A stretch of DNA of 64,000 bases from Arachnopeziza araneosa. Taxonomy: Eukaryota > Ascomycota > Leotiomycetes > Helotiales > Arachnopezizaceae. Location of the stretch: NCBI GenBank assembly GCA_003988855.1, contig QYAI01000062.1:1-64000 (forward strand), given 5' to 3'. This document shows, piece by piece, positions 33,672-44,349 of the stretch (the first letter of the stretch is position 1; every line of letters starts with the position of its first letter). Both the position numbers and the translations under genes were made by a program. The notes under the pieces are model-generated. The model saw nothing but the letters and a program-made list of their open reading frames with translations, was not told the DNA's origin and did not search any database.

Positions 33672-35192
33672 ATGACCGGTTCACCTTCCGCCATGCCAGG
33701 CGCATTCACTAATTATACACCTCGCGAGTATGGCGCTCCACCACGATTGTCAGGTGCAAAATCACACATCTTCCAACCACCACGCACACCATCCGCTTCT
33801 TCGTCACTCATCTTGACACGTAGCACCGCGAGTGTTATGAGTTTGTCCAGCGCAGGCGATCGATCTACGAGACCTATATTGAGGAAACGAGGTCGCGAGG
33901 AATACGACGGCGGGGTTGAAGCATTGAGATACAGCTCTGGAGTCGCAACACCAAGAATGGAAGCCGAATTCGCAGACAACGGGATGGATATGGAGAGCCC
34001 ACAACCTTTCGTATCAACGCGATACCAACTTGCCGGTGGTTTGGATATGCCTGCTTTAGCTGCGCAACTGGCGATGGAGGCTAGCGAGGAAGTTGACATG
34101 AACTGTTATCGAAAGAGTCTTGGGAATGAAATGGATCGACCTGCCGGAGGTTTGTTTGGGGAGCAGAGCTATTTTCCACCGACCGACAGTTTTGGAAGTG
34201 ATAGCGAGTCGAGATACAGTGGGTTTGGATTCAAGCCTAGTTCAGAAGGATGGAGCAAAGCTGCTATTCAGGTTGCGGGCGCTGTTGTTGGAAAAGCATG
34301 GGAGTTCTGCAAGAACAGCGCTGCGGTATTTACAGGTTTCACAGCTGGTGGTGGAACGGGATACAACACGAGCCAGAAGCATTTCGAAATGTTTTCAATA
34401 GAAGTGCCAAGCGAACTGGGAGAAAAGAATACTCAATTCCGCGACAGAGAATCCACGCCACTTCCAGGACAGTATCCACACGACAATCTCGATTTCATAC
34501 CTGACTGGATGGATGATCCGACCCCCGAACAGACACCTCCACGACCTACGAAACGAAGGCAGGTTTCTGCGAATAATACCACGGATGGTTTGGAGAAGAA
34601 TTGGGTTGTTATTCCACCGCAAGCTCCTATAGCAACACCACCAAGATCACAAGCTCAACTCAAGGCAGCTCCCAGATATGCCATGCCGACAACATCATCT
34701 GGTGGTCGTCGCAACATTGCAAATACTTCTTCTCACCGACCCGCGTCCCGCGCTGGTTTTGGAGCTAGCTCTACGCCTCGAAAAGGTGGTTTGTCAAGAG
34801 TCTCACACGCAGGATCTCCAGCCCTCAATCCTACTCAGCGCGCATCTTTTGCATCTCCACGCTCTCCTATCTCCGCTTCAAAGATTCCACGAGCTACGAA
34901 CACTCCTGGCAGCCCTTTGCGAAAAGCAAATGATATAGCGGTAACACCATCGCCGGCTGCATTGGAAGCGAAAAGGGAAACACAAAAATGGGCGGCCTTG
35001 AGGAAGAAAGAGGAGAGAGAACAAGACGAGAGTATCCGTCGTTTGGATGCACAACTAAAAGCCATGATTCGCGAGGGCAAAGAGGCTCTTGGTACGAAAG
35101 TCAGTGTTGAAATTGAGGATGATGACGATGTACCTGTCAGTCCAAGGAAAGGCAATAGTAGTGTTGGTGCGGCTAAGAGATGGGCATTTTAG
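33672..35192 (+). CDS. Uncharacterised low-complexity, probably nuclear protein
   Basis: Single-exon gene, 506 aa; I do not recognise the family. The N-terminal third is rich in Ser/Pro/Arg. A central segment near residues 195-230 (EGWSKAAIQVAGAVVGKAWEF, then GFTAGGGTGY) is hydrophobic and Gly-rich, the only ordered-looking and possibly conserved part. It is followed by an acidic Asp/Pro stretch (FIPDWMDDPTPEQTPPRPTKRR, a possible nuclear signal), Ser/Thr-Pro motifs in number, and a charged coiled-coil-like helix near 435-475 (KWAALRKKEEREQDESIRRL). The C-terminus has SPRK. Many S/TP sites suggest CDK or MAPK phosphorylation. Could be a nuclear-pore, chromatin or septum-associated scaffold, but this is a guess. 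Confidence 0.75.
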   Translation: MTGSPSAMPGAFTNYTPREYGAPPRLSGAKSHIFQPPRTPSASSSLILTRSTASVMSLSSAGDRSTRPILRKRGREEYDGGVEALRYSSGVATPRMEAEFADNGMDMESPQPFVSTRYQLAGGLDMPALAAQLAMEASEEVDMNCYRKSLGNEMDRPAGGLFGEQSYFPPTDSFGSDSESRYSGFGFKPSSEGWSKAAIQVAGAVVGKAWEFCKNSAAVFTGFTAGGGTGYNTSQKHFEMFSIEVPSELGEKNTQFRDRESTPLPGQYPHDNLDFIPDWMDDPTPEQTPPRPTKRRQVSANNTTDGLEKNWVVIPPQAPIATPPRSQAQLKAAPRYAMPTTSSGGRRNIANTSSHRPASRAGFGASSTPRKGGLSRVSHAGSPALNPTQRASFASPRSPISASKIPRATNTPGSPLRKANDIAVTPSPAALEAKRETQKWAALRKKEEREQDESIRRLDAQLKAMIREGKEALGTKVSVEIEDDDDVPVSPRKGNSSVGAAKRWAF

Positions 35193-36114
35193 AGATGACC
35201 AAGCGTTGATATGGAGCTTCAATTCTTGTTCAATAATTTCGGATGGATATGGCGTTTCTGGGTTTTGGAGTTTTGGAGTTACGGCCTTGATGATTTTACA
35301 GGCTGGATTTGAAGGGTGAATGAAGTTTACGATACCATTCAATCGGTTGATGTATACAGATCCGTTCTTGGTTTCCAAGCCATAGTCAACAGCAATAGAC
35401 CTACATAATTGGATCAGAACCACGATTTGATCGGCTACTTTTGGCTTGCTTCTTCTAGCAGGTGCTGTGTTTATTCCATCCTCGTCCGAAACATTTGAAG
35501 TCGATTTCTTCAATGAATTCATCTGCGACAAAGTTCTTTCTTGAAATACGGCTGACCCTCGATCTCAACTAATCATTTCTGTAACCAGTCTTGTTTGAAG
35601 CTGGCCAATCGCAGTGGTGAAGTGGTGATTGAGAGCGGGTCTGTCTGGGTAAGGTGGGTCAACGATTTATTTCCAAATCTCTTGCAAGTCAAGATCTGAT
35701 TGGGATGAATAAAGATCAACGTTTCAACCTCTAGCATTGAAGACTCTTAGATCATTCCTTATTCTTATAGATTGACCAGTTGAAACACGAGAACGGTGGC
35801 AGCGAAATCAACAAGATGTTGTGTCCCTGCAATCTTGGCAAGGGTCCAATCCCACGATGTCAATCTTCGTATGCGCCGCGTAATGTTCTCCAGCAAAAAG
35901 GCACCTGCTTCTCCTCGCCATGTTTTACAACCTGACCTTCCAAAAACATAGGTTGTTTCATCTCTCTGTCGTTGTCGATTGTCTTCTCCTCCTCGCTCCT
36001 TTTCTTCTCTTTACTTTTCGCCAAACTCTTTCGCTTCGGGCTTGGCATTCCTCGTCTTTCTGGGCTGATTTCACGGTCCGCTATTCTTCTTACTTTCGTT
36101 CATTTATATCAGAA
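35193..36114. other. Intergenic, promoter of the GH72 gene
   Basis: About 0.92 kb. A minus-strand frame (35055-35531) enters it but overlaps the coding end of the previous gene and lacks family features. TC-rich runs at 35940-36060 precede the GH72 start. Confidence 0.4.
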
Positions 36115-37528
36115 ATGACCAGGTTGGAGAGGTGTTTGCTTGCGGCTGCGTGTGTTTCTGTAGTTGCGGGGATAGGCTCACCGGTCCTTGCTCCGCGAGC
36201 CACGACGACTGTCACGCCTATCACCATCGCTGGAAATGGTAGGTCTTGTGCTACAGAAACAAACACCAAACTCACAGGCCCTAGCATTTTACCAAGGTTC
36301 GGAGAGATTCTACATCCGAGGTGTAGATTATCAACCTGGAGGAGGAACAGGTGTGGAGTCTGATCCAATTTCGAACACGACTACCTGCAAACGAGATATT
36401 CCCTATTTTACCCAACTAGGAATCAATACGATCCGAGTCTATGCCGTTGATAATACGGCAAATCATGATGAATGCATGGATGCGCTTGCTGCCGCTGGTA
36501 TCTACCTTGTTCTCGACACAGATACCTCAAAGTACTCTTTGAACCGCAACGACCCGAAAGAGTCCTACAACAGCGTATACCTGCAATCCGTCTTTGCCAC
36601 CATCGACTCTTTCGCAAACTATTCAAACACTCTCGCTTTCCTATCTGGTAATGAGGTCATCAACGATGTTAACAACACTGACTGTGCACCATACGTTAAA
36701 GCCGTCACGCGCGACATGAAGCAGTATATTGGATCAAGAGGCTACAGAGCTATCCCTGTTGGCTACTCTGCTGCAGATGTTGCACAGAATCAGGAAATTA
36801 TGGCGAACTACATGAACTGCGGAACCGACGATCAGAGGAGTGACTTCTATGCTATCAACGATTATTCGTGGTGTGATCCTTCCTCGTTCGAAATCTCGGG
36901 TTGGGACACTCTGGTTGCAAACTACTCTGGGTATGGTATTCCGCTGTTTATGAGCGAGTTTGGGTGCATCACGAATGGACGTACATTCGAGGAAGTGCAA
37001 TCGCTATACAGCACGAATATGAGCGCTGTGTTCTCCGGAGGCCTGGTATACGAATACTCGCAGGAGGGAAATGGATATGGTCTGGTCAGCATTTCTGGGG
37101 ATACCGTGACCCCCAATTCGGACTTCAGCGCCCTGAGCTCACAGTATGCGAAGGCTACCCATCCGTCTGGTGATGGAGGAGCGTCGAGCACTTCGGCAGC
37201 AACCACATGTCCCACCGAAAGCAGTGAGTGGGATGTTTCCGGCGACGCACTCCCCGCAATCCCTTCCGCGGCTGAGAAGTATATGAGTACCGGTGCAGGA
37301 ACTGGTCCTGGTCTTGATGGGACTGGAAGTCAGGATGCTGGAACAGCGGACAATGAGAGTACGGGGACAGCGACCGCGGGAAGTGGAAGTGTGACTGAGA
37401 CTGCGAGCTCAAGTAGTACAAGCACGAAGAAGAGTGCGGGCGTAGCACTGGAGCCGATCGATTTGAGGCTGATGTGGAGAGTGAGTGTGGTTATTGCTGG
37501 AATGGTCGGGGGCATGGCGCTCTTGTAG
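36115..37528 (+). CDS. GH72 beta-1,3-glucanosyltransferase (GEL/GAS type), GPI-anchored
   Basis: Splits and re-joins beta-1,3-glucan chains at the plasma membrane/wall, elongating wall glucan. Two exons (36115-36238, 36285-37528; 1368 nt, 455 aa). It has a signal peptide (MTRLERCLLAAACVSVVAG). The GH72 start ITIAGNAFYQGSERFYIRG forms across a 46-base intron. Acid/base Glu is in LSGNEVIND, nucleophile Glu in FMSEFGC. Several conserved Cys (CKRDIPYF, DECMDAL, DCAPYV, NYMNCGT, SWCDPS) match the family. There is no C-terminal X8/CBM43 domain, so it belongs to the GAS subgroup without the module. The C-terminus has a Ser/Thr stalk and a hydrophobic tail (VSVVIAGMVGGMALL) expected for GPI attachment. 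Complements the glucanases and PIR protein elsewhere in the window. Confidence 0.93.
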
Positions 37529-38246
37529 GTCTAGGGACGGTATTCCTTCATTCTCTGTATTAGATAATGGTGTATCTGTTCTGCGATGGGTTACTGCCGC
37601 CTGGATAACCTGATAAAGAGAGCACTTGAGGGTAAATAAACAAAATAAAAAAGAACGTGGAAGTTATCCTCTCTTTTCTGTAATCAATGAGCGCGACTTT
37701 AAAGAAGAATTTTTTGGGGGAAAGCATAAGTAGTCAAGGAAACATGCAGCTATTCTGGAGGGTGGTGATGAAACGAGCCCATCTCGTTAACACTGTCGTT
37801 CCCCTTTGGGAACGAGATATCTGACACACGTGACGGCGCACTGCTCAACTCTTCCCCTTTGCGGCGAACGATCTTCACAGGCAGGCTACGGCGTCAAGGC
37901 AAAAAAGCCTCTCGCTGATTGCATGTTCCCATGGCCATGGAAATTTGAAGGCTTGTTTCTGATAAGCTTCACTTACTGGCGAGCTCTACGAAGGGTGCCC
38001 TTCAGCCCTGTTGTTTTACGTAGCAGCCTGCATTTGGTTGCGCATTCGCATCTCGTAGCAGGATGGGGTAGGTGATGTTGGCTGTGCTGCAGATTGCAAT
38101 CTTCTGTGTTGGCATATATATCCTGGCAGCGGTCACTTGGCTTCACTTCTTGCTTCTTTGTCGCCCTTGTTTTGCTTGACTTTTGCGCCTTTCGGTTGAA
38201 CCATCCTTCCAGAAAGACCCTCCCAGCCTCTCGTACCATCACCAAG
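37529..38246. other. Intergenic, promoter of the DUF7702 gene
   Basis: About 0.72 kb. It contains a CACGTGAC E-box-like word near 37826. No gene recognised. Confidence 0.4.
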
Positions 38247-39120
38247 ATGCTCGATACCACAGGCCGCATCGCCATCGCGCAGATAGTCTTCTTCGCCCTG
38301 GCCCTCCCGGTCGCGAATTACTGCTTCTTCAAACACTGGCGTACTGGTCCTCTCGGCTGGTTCTTCCTCAATTCCTTCTGCGCCATCCGTGTCGTCGGCC
38401 CAGCCATCATCCTGCACGATGAGTCGAAGAATCAGCGGATTAGCGAGGCTGGCCTCATTATCACATCCGTGGCGGTGGCACCTCTCATCATCGCCATTGG
38501 TGGTTTGGCGCACGAATCCTTCCATTCCATCAAGAGCCGCCAGCCTATCCTGTTTGGCTTTCTTCTGCAGCATTTGGTCCACGTGACGTGCATTGCGGCC
38601 ATTGCTCTGCTGGTCGTTGGAGCGTTGAACTTTGAAGGTGCGAATAAAACAGCCAATGATATGAAGACTGGGGTGGATGAGCTTCGTGGTGGTGTGGCTA
38701 TCCTCATAGCAGTTTGGGTGCTTCTTGCTGTGATTATTCTTCCCTCGTGGAGATATCCGAGAAGTCTACAGGGCGAGAAGAAGGTATGTAATATGAGGTA
38801 CACGAAGAAATAATCTGCTAACTTGTTAAAAGCTGATCATCGGTGCCACTGCTGCATTGGGCTTCCTGCTGATGAGAATCCTGTATTCGCTTCTTGCCGT
38901 TGCCATCAACTCAAGATCGTACAACTTCGCAACGGGAGGCCCATTGGGTGTCAAGGTGGTTTTAGATGTTCTGCCGGAGTTCTTGATCACTTTGTTATTA
39001 CTAGGAGCAGGTCTTGCATCTCGCGATATCGAACAAGAAAGGGAAGCACTTGATGGTGGTGCCAACACTAGAAAACAACAAAATAGAGTCGCAGTTGAAG
39101 AGAGTGGAAAGGGCTATTAG
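38247..39120 (+). CDS. DUF7702-type seven-TM membrane protein
   Basis: Two exons (38247-38783, 38833-39120; 825 nt, 274 aa). The intron starts GTATGT and has CTAAC as its branch. Hydropathy shows about seven spans: IAQIVFFALALPVANYCFF, LGWFFLNSFCAIRVVGPAI, AGLIITSVAVAPLIIAIGG, ILFGFLLQHLVHVTCIAAI, VAILIAVWVLLAVIILPSW, GATAALGFLLMRILYSLL and VLPEFLITLLLLGAGLAS. Layout and the RIVG-like segment after span 2 match a large family of fungal integral membrane proteins without assigned function (RTA1/DUF7702-like). The cytoplasmic tail is short and charged. Possible roles such as sensing or lipid handling are not supported by sequence alone. Confidence 0.75.
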
Positions 39121-39357
39121 GATTAGGCTGTTCTATTTCAGGTTAGGTAGATTATATCACGAAGAGCGGAATGACGCACAGGAGTTGTGGTGTATGTAAT
39201 ACTTTCTTTTATTAAAAAATCGAACCAAAATCAACGAATTCTAGATCTAAGCATAGCAAGAAATGACCAGCGATATTGAGCAGCGGCTTAAGAGAGAGAT
39301 GTTGGAAGATGCAGCGGTAGAGGAATAGTTCTCAGTACAGCAATCAAGACTATCTGA

Positions 39358-39925
39358 TCACCACCCCTGAGGTTTACCCTTCGGCCACGGCGCGACTTCA
39401 GGCATCCCCTCCGGAAACTGCCAAGCAAGTTCTCTCCTCTTCTCCATGCGACGATAAGCCCGCAAAAGTCTGCGATCAAAACCGTTGCCCACTCTCAAAA
39501 GATCCACAGGCTGCTTCCCAACCTCCTTGATCAAACACGTCCACCTCGTAAAGCTCAGTCCATAGAACGGGGCCAAGACGAGCATCTGATCCCACCGGAC
39601 CTCACGCGTCTGGAAGCGGATCTCAAGTTGTTTGAGGTCTGGAAAACGATCAATCACATCGGCAAGACGATTCAGTAGATCGCGCTGTCGGGTTTTGATG
39701 TCTTTGTTGACCAAGTGGGGACGTGGGAAGATGAGGTAGATGAGGTAGATGACAATGTGTTTGGAAACCCCGTAGTGTGAGCGTAGGATCGAGAAAAGCT
39801 TTTCTCGCTTGGTGGGAAATGAAGGAGAAGTAAGACCGTGTATTGTTTAGGGAGCTGAAGTCGAGGGTTAGGGTAAGGGTGTGGCCAGATGTAGAAATGC
39901 AGCTATGAGGCTCAAGGGCTGAGCG
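39358..39925 (-). pseudogene. Orphan frame-broken C-terminal gene relic
   Basis: A continuous minus-strand frame from 39846 to the stop at 39358 (about 162 codons) looks coding: KLFSILRSHYGVSKHIVIYL, then LADVIDRFPDLKQLEIRFQT, then FYGLSFTRWTCLIKEVG, and a Pro/Lys-rich end. No ATG begins it. Immediately upstream (39850-39925) a different frame reads SCISTSGHTLTLTLDFSSLN, which fits as preceding protein, so a frame break lies near 39845-39850. The pattern (short beta-strand TLTLDFS, helix, FPDLKQLEIRF) resembles the C-terminal part of fungal F-box-associated hypothetical proteins. Probably a truncated or decayed member; a missed intron is possible. Confidence 0.4.
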
Positions 39926-40142
39926 CTGAGCTAGTCATGGTTGATGGAATAATGAGTGGAGTGTGAAATGTTTGAATTGTTGTGGTTGTCTGGGGAGGTC
40001 AGTTGTCGATGTATTGAAAGTACCAAACAAATTCCTTTTGAAAAATGATATTAATGTTTACGTAGAGGAGAAAGCAGATCTATTTGTCTGTTTTGAAACA
40101 GAGCCACGAATAAGAAATCTTGGAACAATCGTCAGCCTCAGA

Positions 40143-40858
40143 TCATTGCACTTTCTCTTTGATCTCGATTATTGTTCCTGCGTTGCCGTTGATAATGGCA
40201 TTGAGTCGCAGGTACATGTCAACACCCATGAAAGCAGCTAATAAAGCATGAGCATATCTCTAATGAACATCTCAGTTGAATAGGTCTTACACAAAGCCAG
40301 GTATGGACCATAGAGAGTCGTCAAGTCAATCTTCTGGGACAAAGGTACTGGCCAGAATGAATATTCAACCATGCAGACCAGAGTAGTCAAGAAGATGACG
40401 AGAGCAAAAGGTAGAAGAACCAATGGAACTTTTGGTGAGTCTACTCAAAAGTTAGCATTGATATGTGATGCGTTTCGGAACCTACTTCGATACAAGCCTC
40501 CCAATGCCCACAACATTACCGGTGCCTGGTATAAAATCTCTGACCACATGAACATCTTAAAGAATGGAGGTGGTTGAACAAAGAACTGGTCTTTATACGT
40601 ATTGATATAATAGACTTTGATCTCTTTCATAAAGGTCGGAACAATGGACGATGGGTAGATGGCTTGAAGGTCAACCACTAGTCACGTGCCGAGGTCAGTG
40701 ATGCAATCATAGGATTTGGGAGGAAGATGGAACGTAGTGACCCTGGATAGACATTAGAAGGCTTTTTGATAGTACGTACGGAACATTAGTGGGATTGCGA
40801 TGGCGAAATGAATGAAATACACAAGGTCACGTTTCCGCGAGAAGAGTGAGGCGGCCAT
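40143..40858 (-). CDS. EXPERA-domain membrane protein (TMEM97/sigma-2 receptor-like)
   Basis: Four exons (40858-40780, 40677-40486, 40440-40291, 40237-40143; 516 nt, 171 aa) join exactly in frame. The protein has four membrane spans: RDLVYFIHFAIAIPLMF; a span within WSEILYQAPVMLWALGGLY; PLVLLPFALVIFLTTLVCMV; and a last one near LYGPYLALSAFMGVDMYLRL. Diagnostic features of the EXPERA/TMEM97 group are VDLQAIYPSSIVP after span 1, with the acidic residue that binds ligands in EBP/TMEM97 relatives, and the MWSEILYQ Glu in span 2. Relatives sit in the ER and handle sterols or related lipids. The fungal role is not known to me. It lies divergent from a broken HET gene, 289 bases away. The exon chain is convincing; only exon 2 would stand out alone. 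Confidence 0.8.
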
Positions 40859-41147
40859 GACTTGTGTGAATGGGTACTTAGGGAACTGTCGATGAAGAGC
40901 TTTCTTGATTATAGGATTAAACAATCTGAAGTGTAGAATCTCGCGCAAGCTGCTTACTTTTTGCGAACATTTAAGAAAGGATGAGAAAAGGAGGCTGACT
41001 TGGAATGCCTGATGGCTCTTTGGACCTCAGGCAACAAGGCACAAGTACCAATATCACTCCCCGTATTGCGCTCTCTTCTTTTCCACCCTGACATGAGACA
41101 ATACATCACAGAAGTATGCTCTTGTGAAGACATCACCTGTTCTCGTG
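40859..41147. promoter_or_regulatory. Divergent promoter region (EXPERA / HET pseudogene)
   Basis: These 289 bases lie between divergent starts at 40858 and 41148. No specific element recognised. Confidence 0.4.
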
Positions 41148-42732
41148 ATGCGGCTTTTAAACACAACAAGTCTTACACTTGTCGATTTCTCTGCGCAGCC
41201 TGATTCGAGTCTTCCGCAATATGCCATCCTTTCTCATACCTGGGGAAATGAAGAAGTCAGCTTTCAAGATATACAGAAACCCAATTGGAAAGAATTGCAG
41301 GGCTTTGCCAAAATCGAAGGGTGCTGTCCCAAGCTAGAAACGATGGGCTAGAGTGGGCATGGGTTGATACTTGTTGCATTGATAAGTCATCAAGCTCTGA
41401 GCTCTCCGAGGCTATCAACTCCATGTATCGGTGGTATCAAGATGCCGCAGTGTGTTATGTCTACCTTTTTGACGTGCCACCGCTAAATCCGTACCTTGAC
41501 GAAGCAAAGTTCGGGGCGGCGCGGTGGTTCACGAGAGGATGGTGTCTACAAAAACTCATTGCTCCACGTGAGATGGAAGTTTATGCCAGTGATTGGACCG
41601 AAATCGGTACAAAATCAAGCTTAAGGAACATTATCGCGAATACTACAGGCGTACCTATTTCAGTACTCACGCGGGAAAAGTCTCCGTCACGTTTTCTAGC
41701 AGCTGAATGTATGTCTTGGGCTTCAAGGAGGAAAACAAGTAGGATCGAAGATAGAGCGTATTGTCTTTTCGGAATATTTGGCGTCCACATGCCTCTCATT
41801 TATGGAGAGGGCAGCAAGGCAATGATCCGGTTGCAAGAAGAGATATTAAAACGGAATGAAGACCTATCACTCCTTCTCTGGCAAGCGCCTTATAACAAGG
41901 CTTACGCAAGAGAGTTTCTTTGCGACGACCCCGAATTCTTTCCTTTAAGGGGTACAAAGTCACAGTCTGGAGAGTTACTACCATACTCAGAACTTGAGCG
42001 ACACCCAAATCTTGCTTCGATGCCTATGGAGATTACTCCACGTGGACTTCGAATAGACATGTTAACAACACCTTATATTCAAGAGCTTCAATTGGGATGG
42101 ACCTTTTTAACATACAAAGAACAAAAAGTTTGTGTAGTCATAGGCAAATATATGTTGGGTACCGACGGCATTTTAAGAGTCTTCCCAAATAATATATATA
42201 CGACTAAGAAGAACCGGAATGAACTTGAAAGTAAACTTTTGTACCTGCAACTATTCGACAAATTTTCCCAGGAAGGAAATCCTCTGCATGACGCAGCCCC
42301 GCGGCTTTTTCATCTGCATCTGCATCCAACACAAAAAGAGACAATTTCTGTCTTAGCAGTTGATCCACCTGACAGCTTACAGTATCTTGAACAAAACACG
42401 TATACTTATCGGATCAACAGAGAAAAAGGTCTGAAGATTTAGCCATGTTGATTTGTATACGCGAGAGTGAGAATGTGTTGGGGAGGAATGAATGCTATAT
42501 TTTTGCTATTTTCGATTTTTACCATGGAACAAGGGAATGCCTACTGGAGAACGTCTCGGGTAATGCTAATTTACAACATCTGGCGGACAAGAATCGGTTC
42601 GGAAAGCGGGAAGATGATCTTTCAAACAGATCAACAGTCACTCTGCCTTCAGGAAGTCGCGTTAGAGCAGCAATGAAGTCTAGGCCTGATGTATCTCATG
42701 CACATCTTTCAGTGCTCCCACCTCCTATCTAG
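41148..42732 (+). pseudogene. HET-domain gene broken by two frameshifts
   Basis: HET proteins trigger incompatibility cell death in filamentous fungi. The frame from ATG 41148 (MRLLNTTSLTLVDF, AILSHTWGNEEVSFQDI) carries the HET start. After KIEGCCPK near 41330 the homology moves to another frame: RNDGLEWAWVDTCCIDKSSS, SEAINSMYRWYQDAAVCYVY, RWFTRGWCLQKLIAPREMEVY, SWASRRKTSRIEDRAYCLFG, MPLIYGEGSKAMIRLQEEI. That frame stops at 42442. The C-terminal region continues in a third frame (LICIRESENVLGRNECYIF to HAHLSVLPPPI, stop at 42732), with the change at an A-run 42423-42427. No splice sites fix either break. Without breaks it would be about 525 aa. Either a true pseudogene, as is common for HET genes under balancing selection, or two indel errors in runs. 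Confidence 0.8.
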
Positions 42733-44349
42733 GGGATGTTAGGGACTACACAACATCCCTAGCTACAAAAAGTCTCCGAATGAGTTTGTGAAAGTCAGAA
42801 TATCCGTTAAATCTCTCGTGACAAATGTTACAGGAGCTCGGATGCTGGTCAGGATAGCACAATTACCATCTAAGATATATATTTGTCTCTATGAAGCGGC
42901 TCTAGTTAATCTCGAAGAGTTCTATCGACCGAGTTATATAGCCTGACGGCCTCACTTAGAATAATGGCAGGCTTGCATATACTCTTTTGTAACAAACAGT
43001 AGCAGCATTCTTGCTTTCTGTGCCTAACATAAGCAAGAATGCATCCGGCTTGTTATGTCTAGAGCCTTGATACAAGACAAGACAAGATTCGTTGCAATAG
43101 GCAATTGCACTATAACCTCCGCAAAGCTTTACTTTCAGAAAGGTCGTCTAAAATTTTGAGACGGGACAGCCGAGACAAATAAACCCTGGAGACAAACAAA
43201 CCCTCGTTGAGAACAGAGCTCTACAATACAGGAGCTCAGACAATCGAGACATAATTACAACACATGTAAGACTCGCAAGATCTGCAAAGCTTTGAGACAA
43301 GACATGACTTTCGAGTCAACACAGGAGCTCTACTCGAGACGAGACAAGGCAAGACAAGACCTGCAGGACCAGATAAATGCTTCGAGACAAATCATTCTAG
43401 AACAGGCCTTTGAGATGAGGCCTCTATGAGACAAGACCAATGAGACAAGCCAAGCCTACGACCGCAGAGACGAGAGAAGGAGTAAGACAAATTACCAGAC
43501 TAACCTCTCTTAGTGGAGAGGGGTAATGATATGAGACAGGCCAAGGGTTTTATGGGAAGAGATGGATCTTCATACTGTACCTCCTCTCTTTTAGAATACG
43601 ACTGGCTTGCGTACACTAGTTTCGTGACACGAGGCTTATCGATTGGCTGATCTCTCAACCTCTGGATCGCGATCAATCTCGGAGATCTTGACAAAATCAC
43701 GCAGCGGCCTCGACTGAAAGATGTGCTGTTCATACATCGGCCAGTCGCTTTGAGCGAAGGCTGGCTGGTATAAGACATTGATCGCAGATCTGCTGCAGAA
43801 CCCACTTTTCTTCCCCGATTCCCCAAGTCAGCTTTGGCTATCGGTTTTAGGTATCTCGGACGCTGAGCTCACATGTTTTTGAATAGCAAGACAAGTTTTA
43901 AGTTTCGGGATGAGCAGATCTTTTGATTCTCAGTTCTCAGTGGCCAGGTAGGACCTTCGGGGCTTGAAAAACTGCGTACACAGCTCAGAGTAGACATGTG
44001 ATTGTAGAAAAGGCATTGTTTTTTTAGAGCGCTATTGTTGAGATCACATTGCTTTGATTTATATGTAAAGAATCCTTACGTGTATGCGAGGAAGCATAAT
44101 CTCTTGCCTTTGCGAGAATAACTTAGGGAAGAGAACAAAATTGGAAAAGAGGATGAGAGACGGAGGACGCGTGGCGTTCAGATGGCTGACACTTGTACGA
44201 TATTCTAAAATCGGTGAATCCTGACGCCATATGATTTGAAACCTCTGGTCGGTTATCCCCATACAAATTAGCTCTCATAGCTCTGCCCATAAATATAACA
44301 TCACACTGATTCTACGAAGGAGGAGTTGTGATCCCCAAAGCAATTCACA
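42733..44349. other. Gene-free stretch with GAGACAAG-rich repeats
   Basis: About 1.6 kb without a recognisable gene. The middle (43070-43490) is a cryptic simple repeat listed separately. Minus-strand frames at 43500-43826 and 44059-44262 show no family features. Confidence 0.45.
43070..43490 (+). repeat. Cryptic GAGACAAGAC-type simple repeat
   Basis: GAGACAAG, GAGACAAAC, GAGACGAGACAAGGCAAGACAAGAC and close variants recur more than a dozen times over 420 bases, with CAGGAGCTC repeated twice (near 43229 and 43322). This is degenerate purine-rich minisatellite-like DNA on the plus strand. Confidence 0.75.

Noticed and set aside
35055..35531. 158-codon minus-strand frame overlapping the end of the gene at 33672-35192
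   Set aside because: About 138 bases lie antisense to a well-supported coding end and nothing in it matches a family; antisense transcription cannot be excluded.
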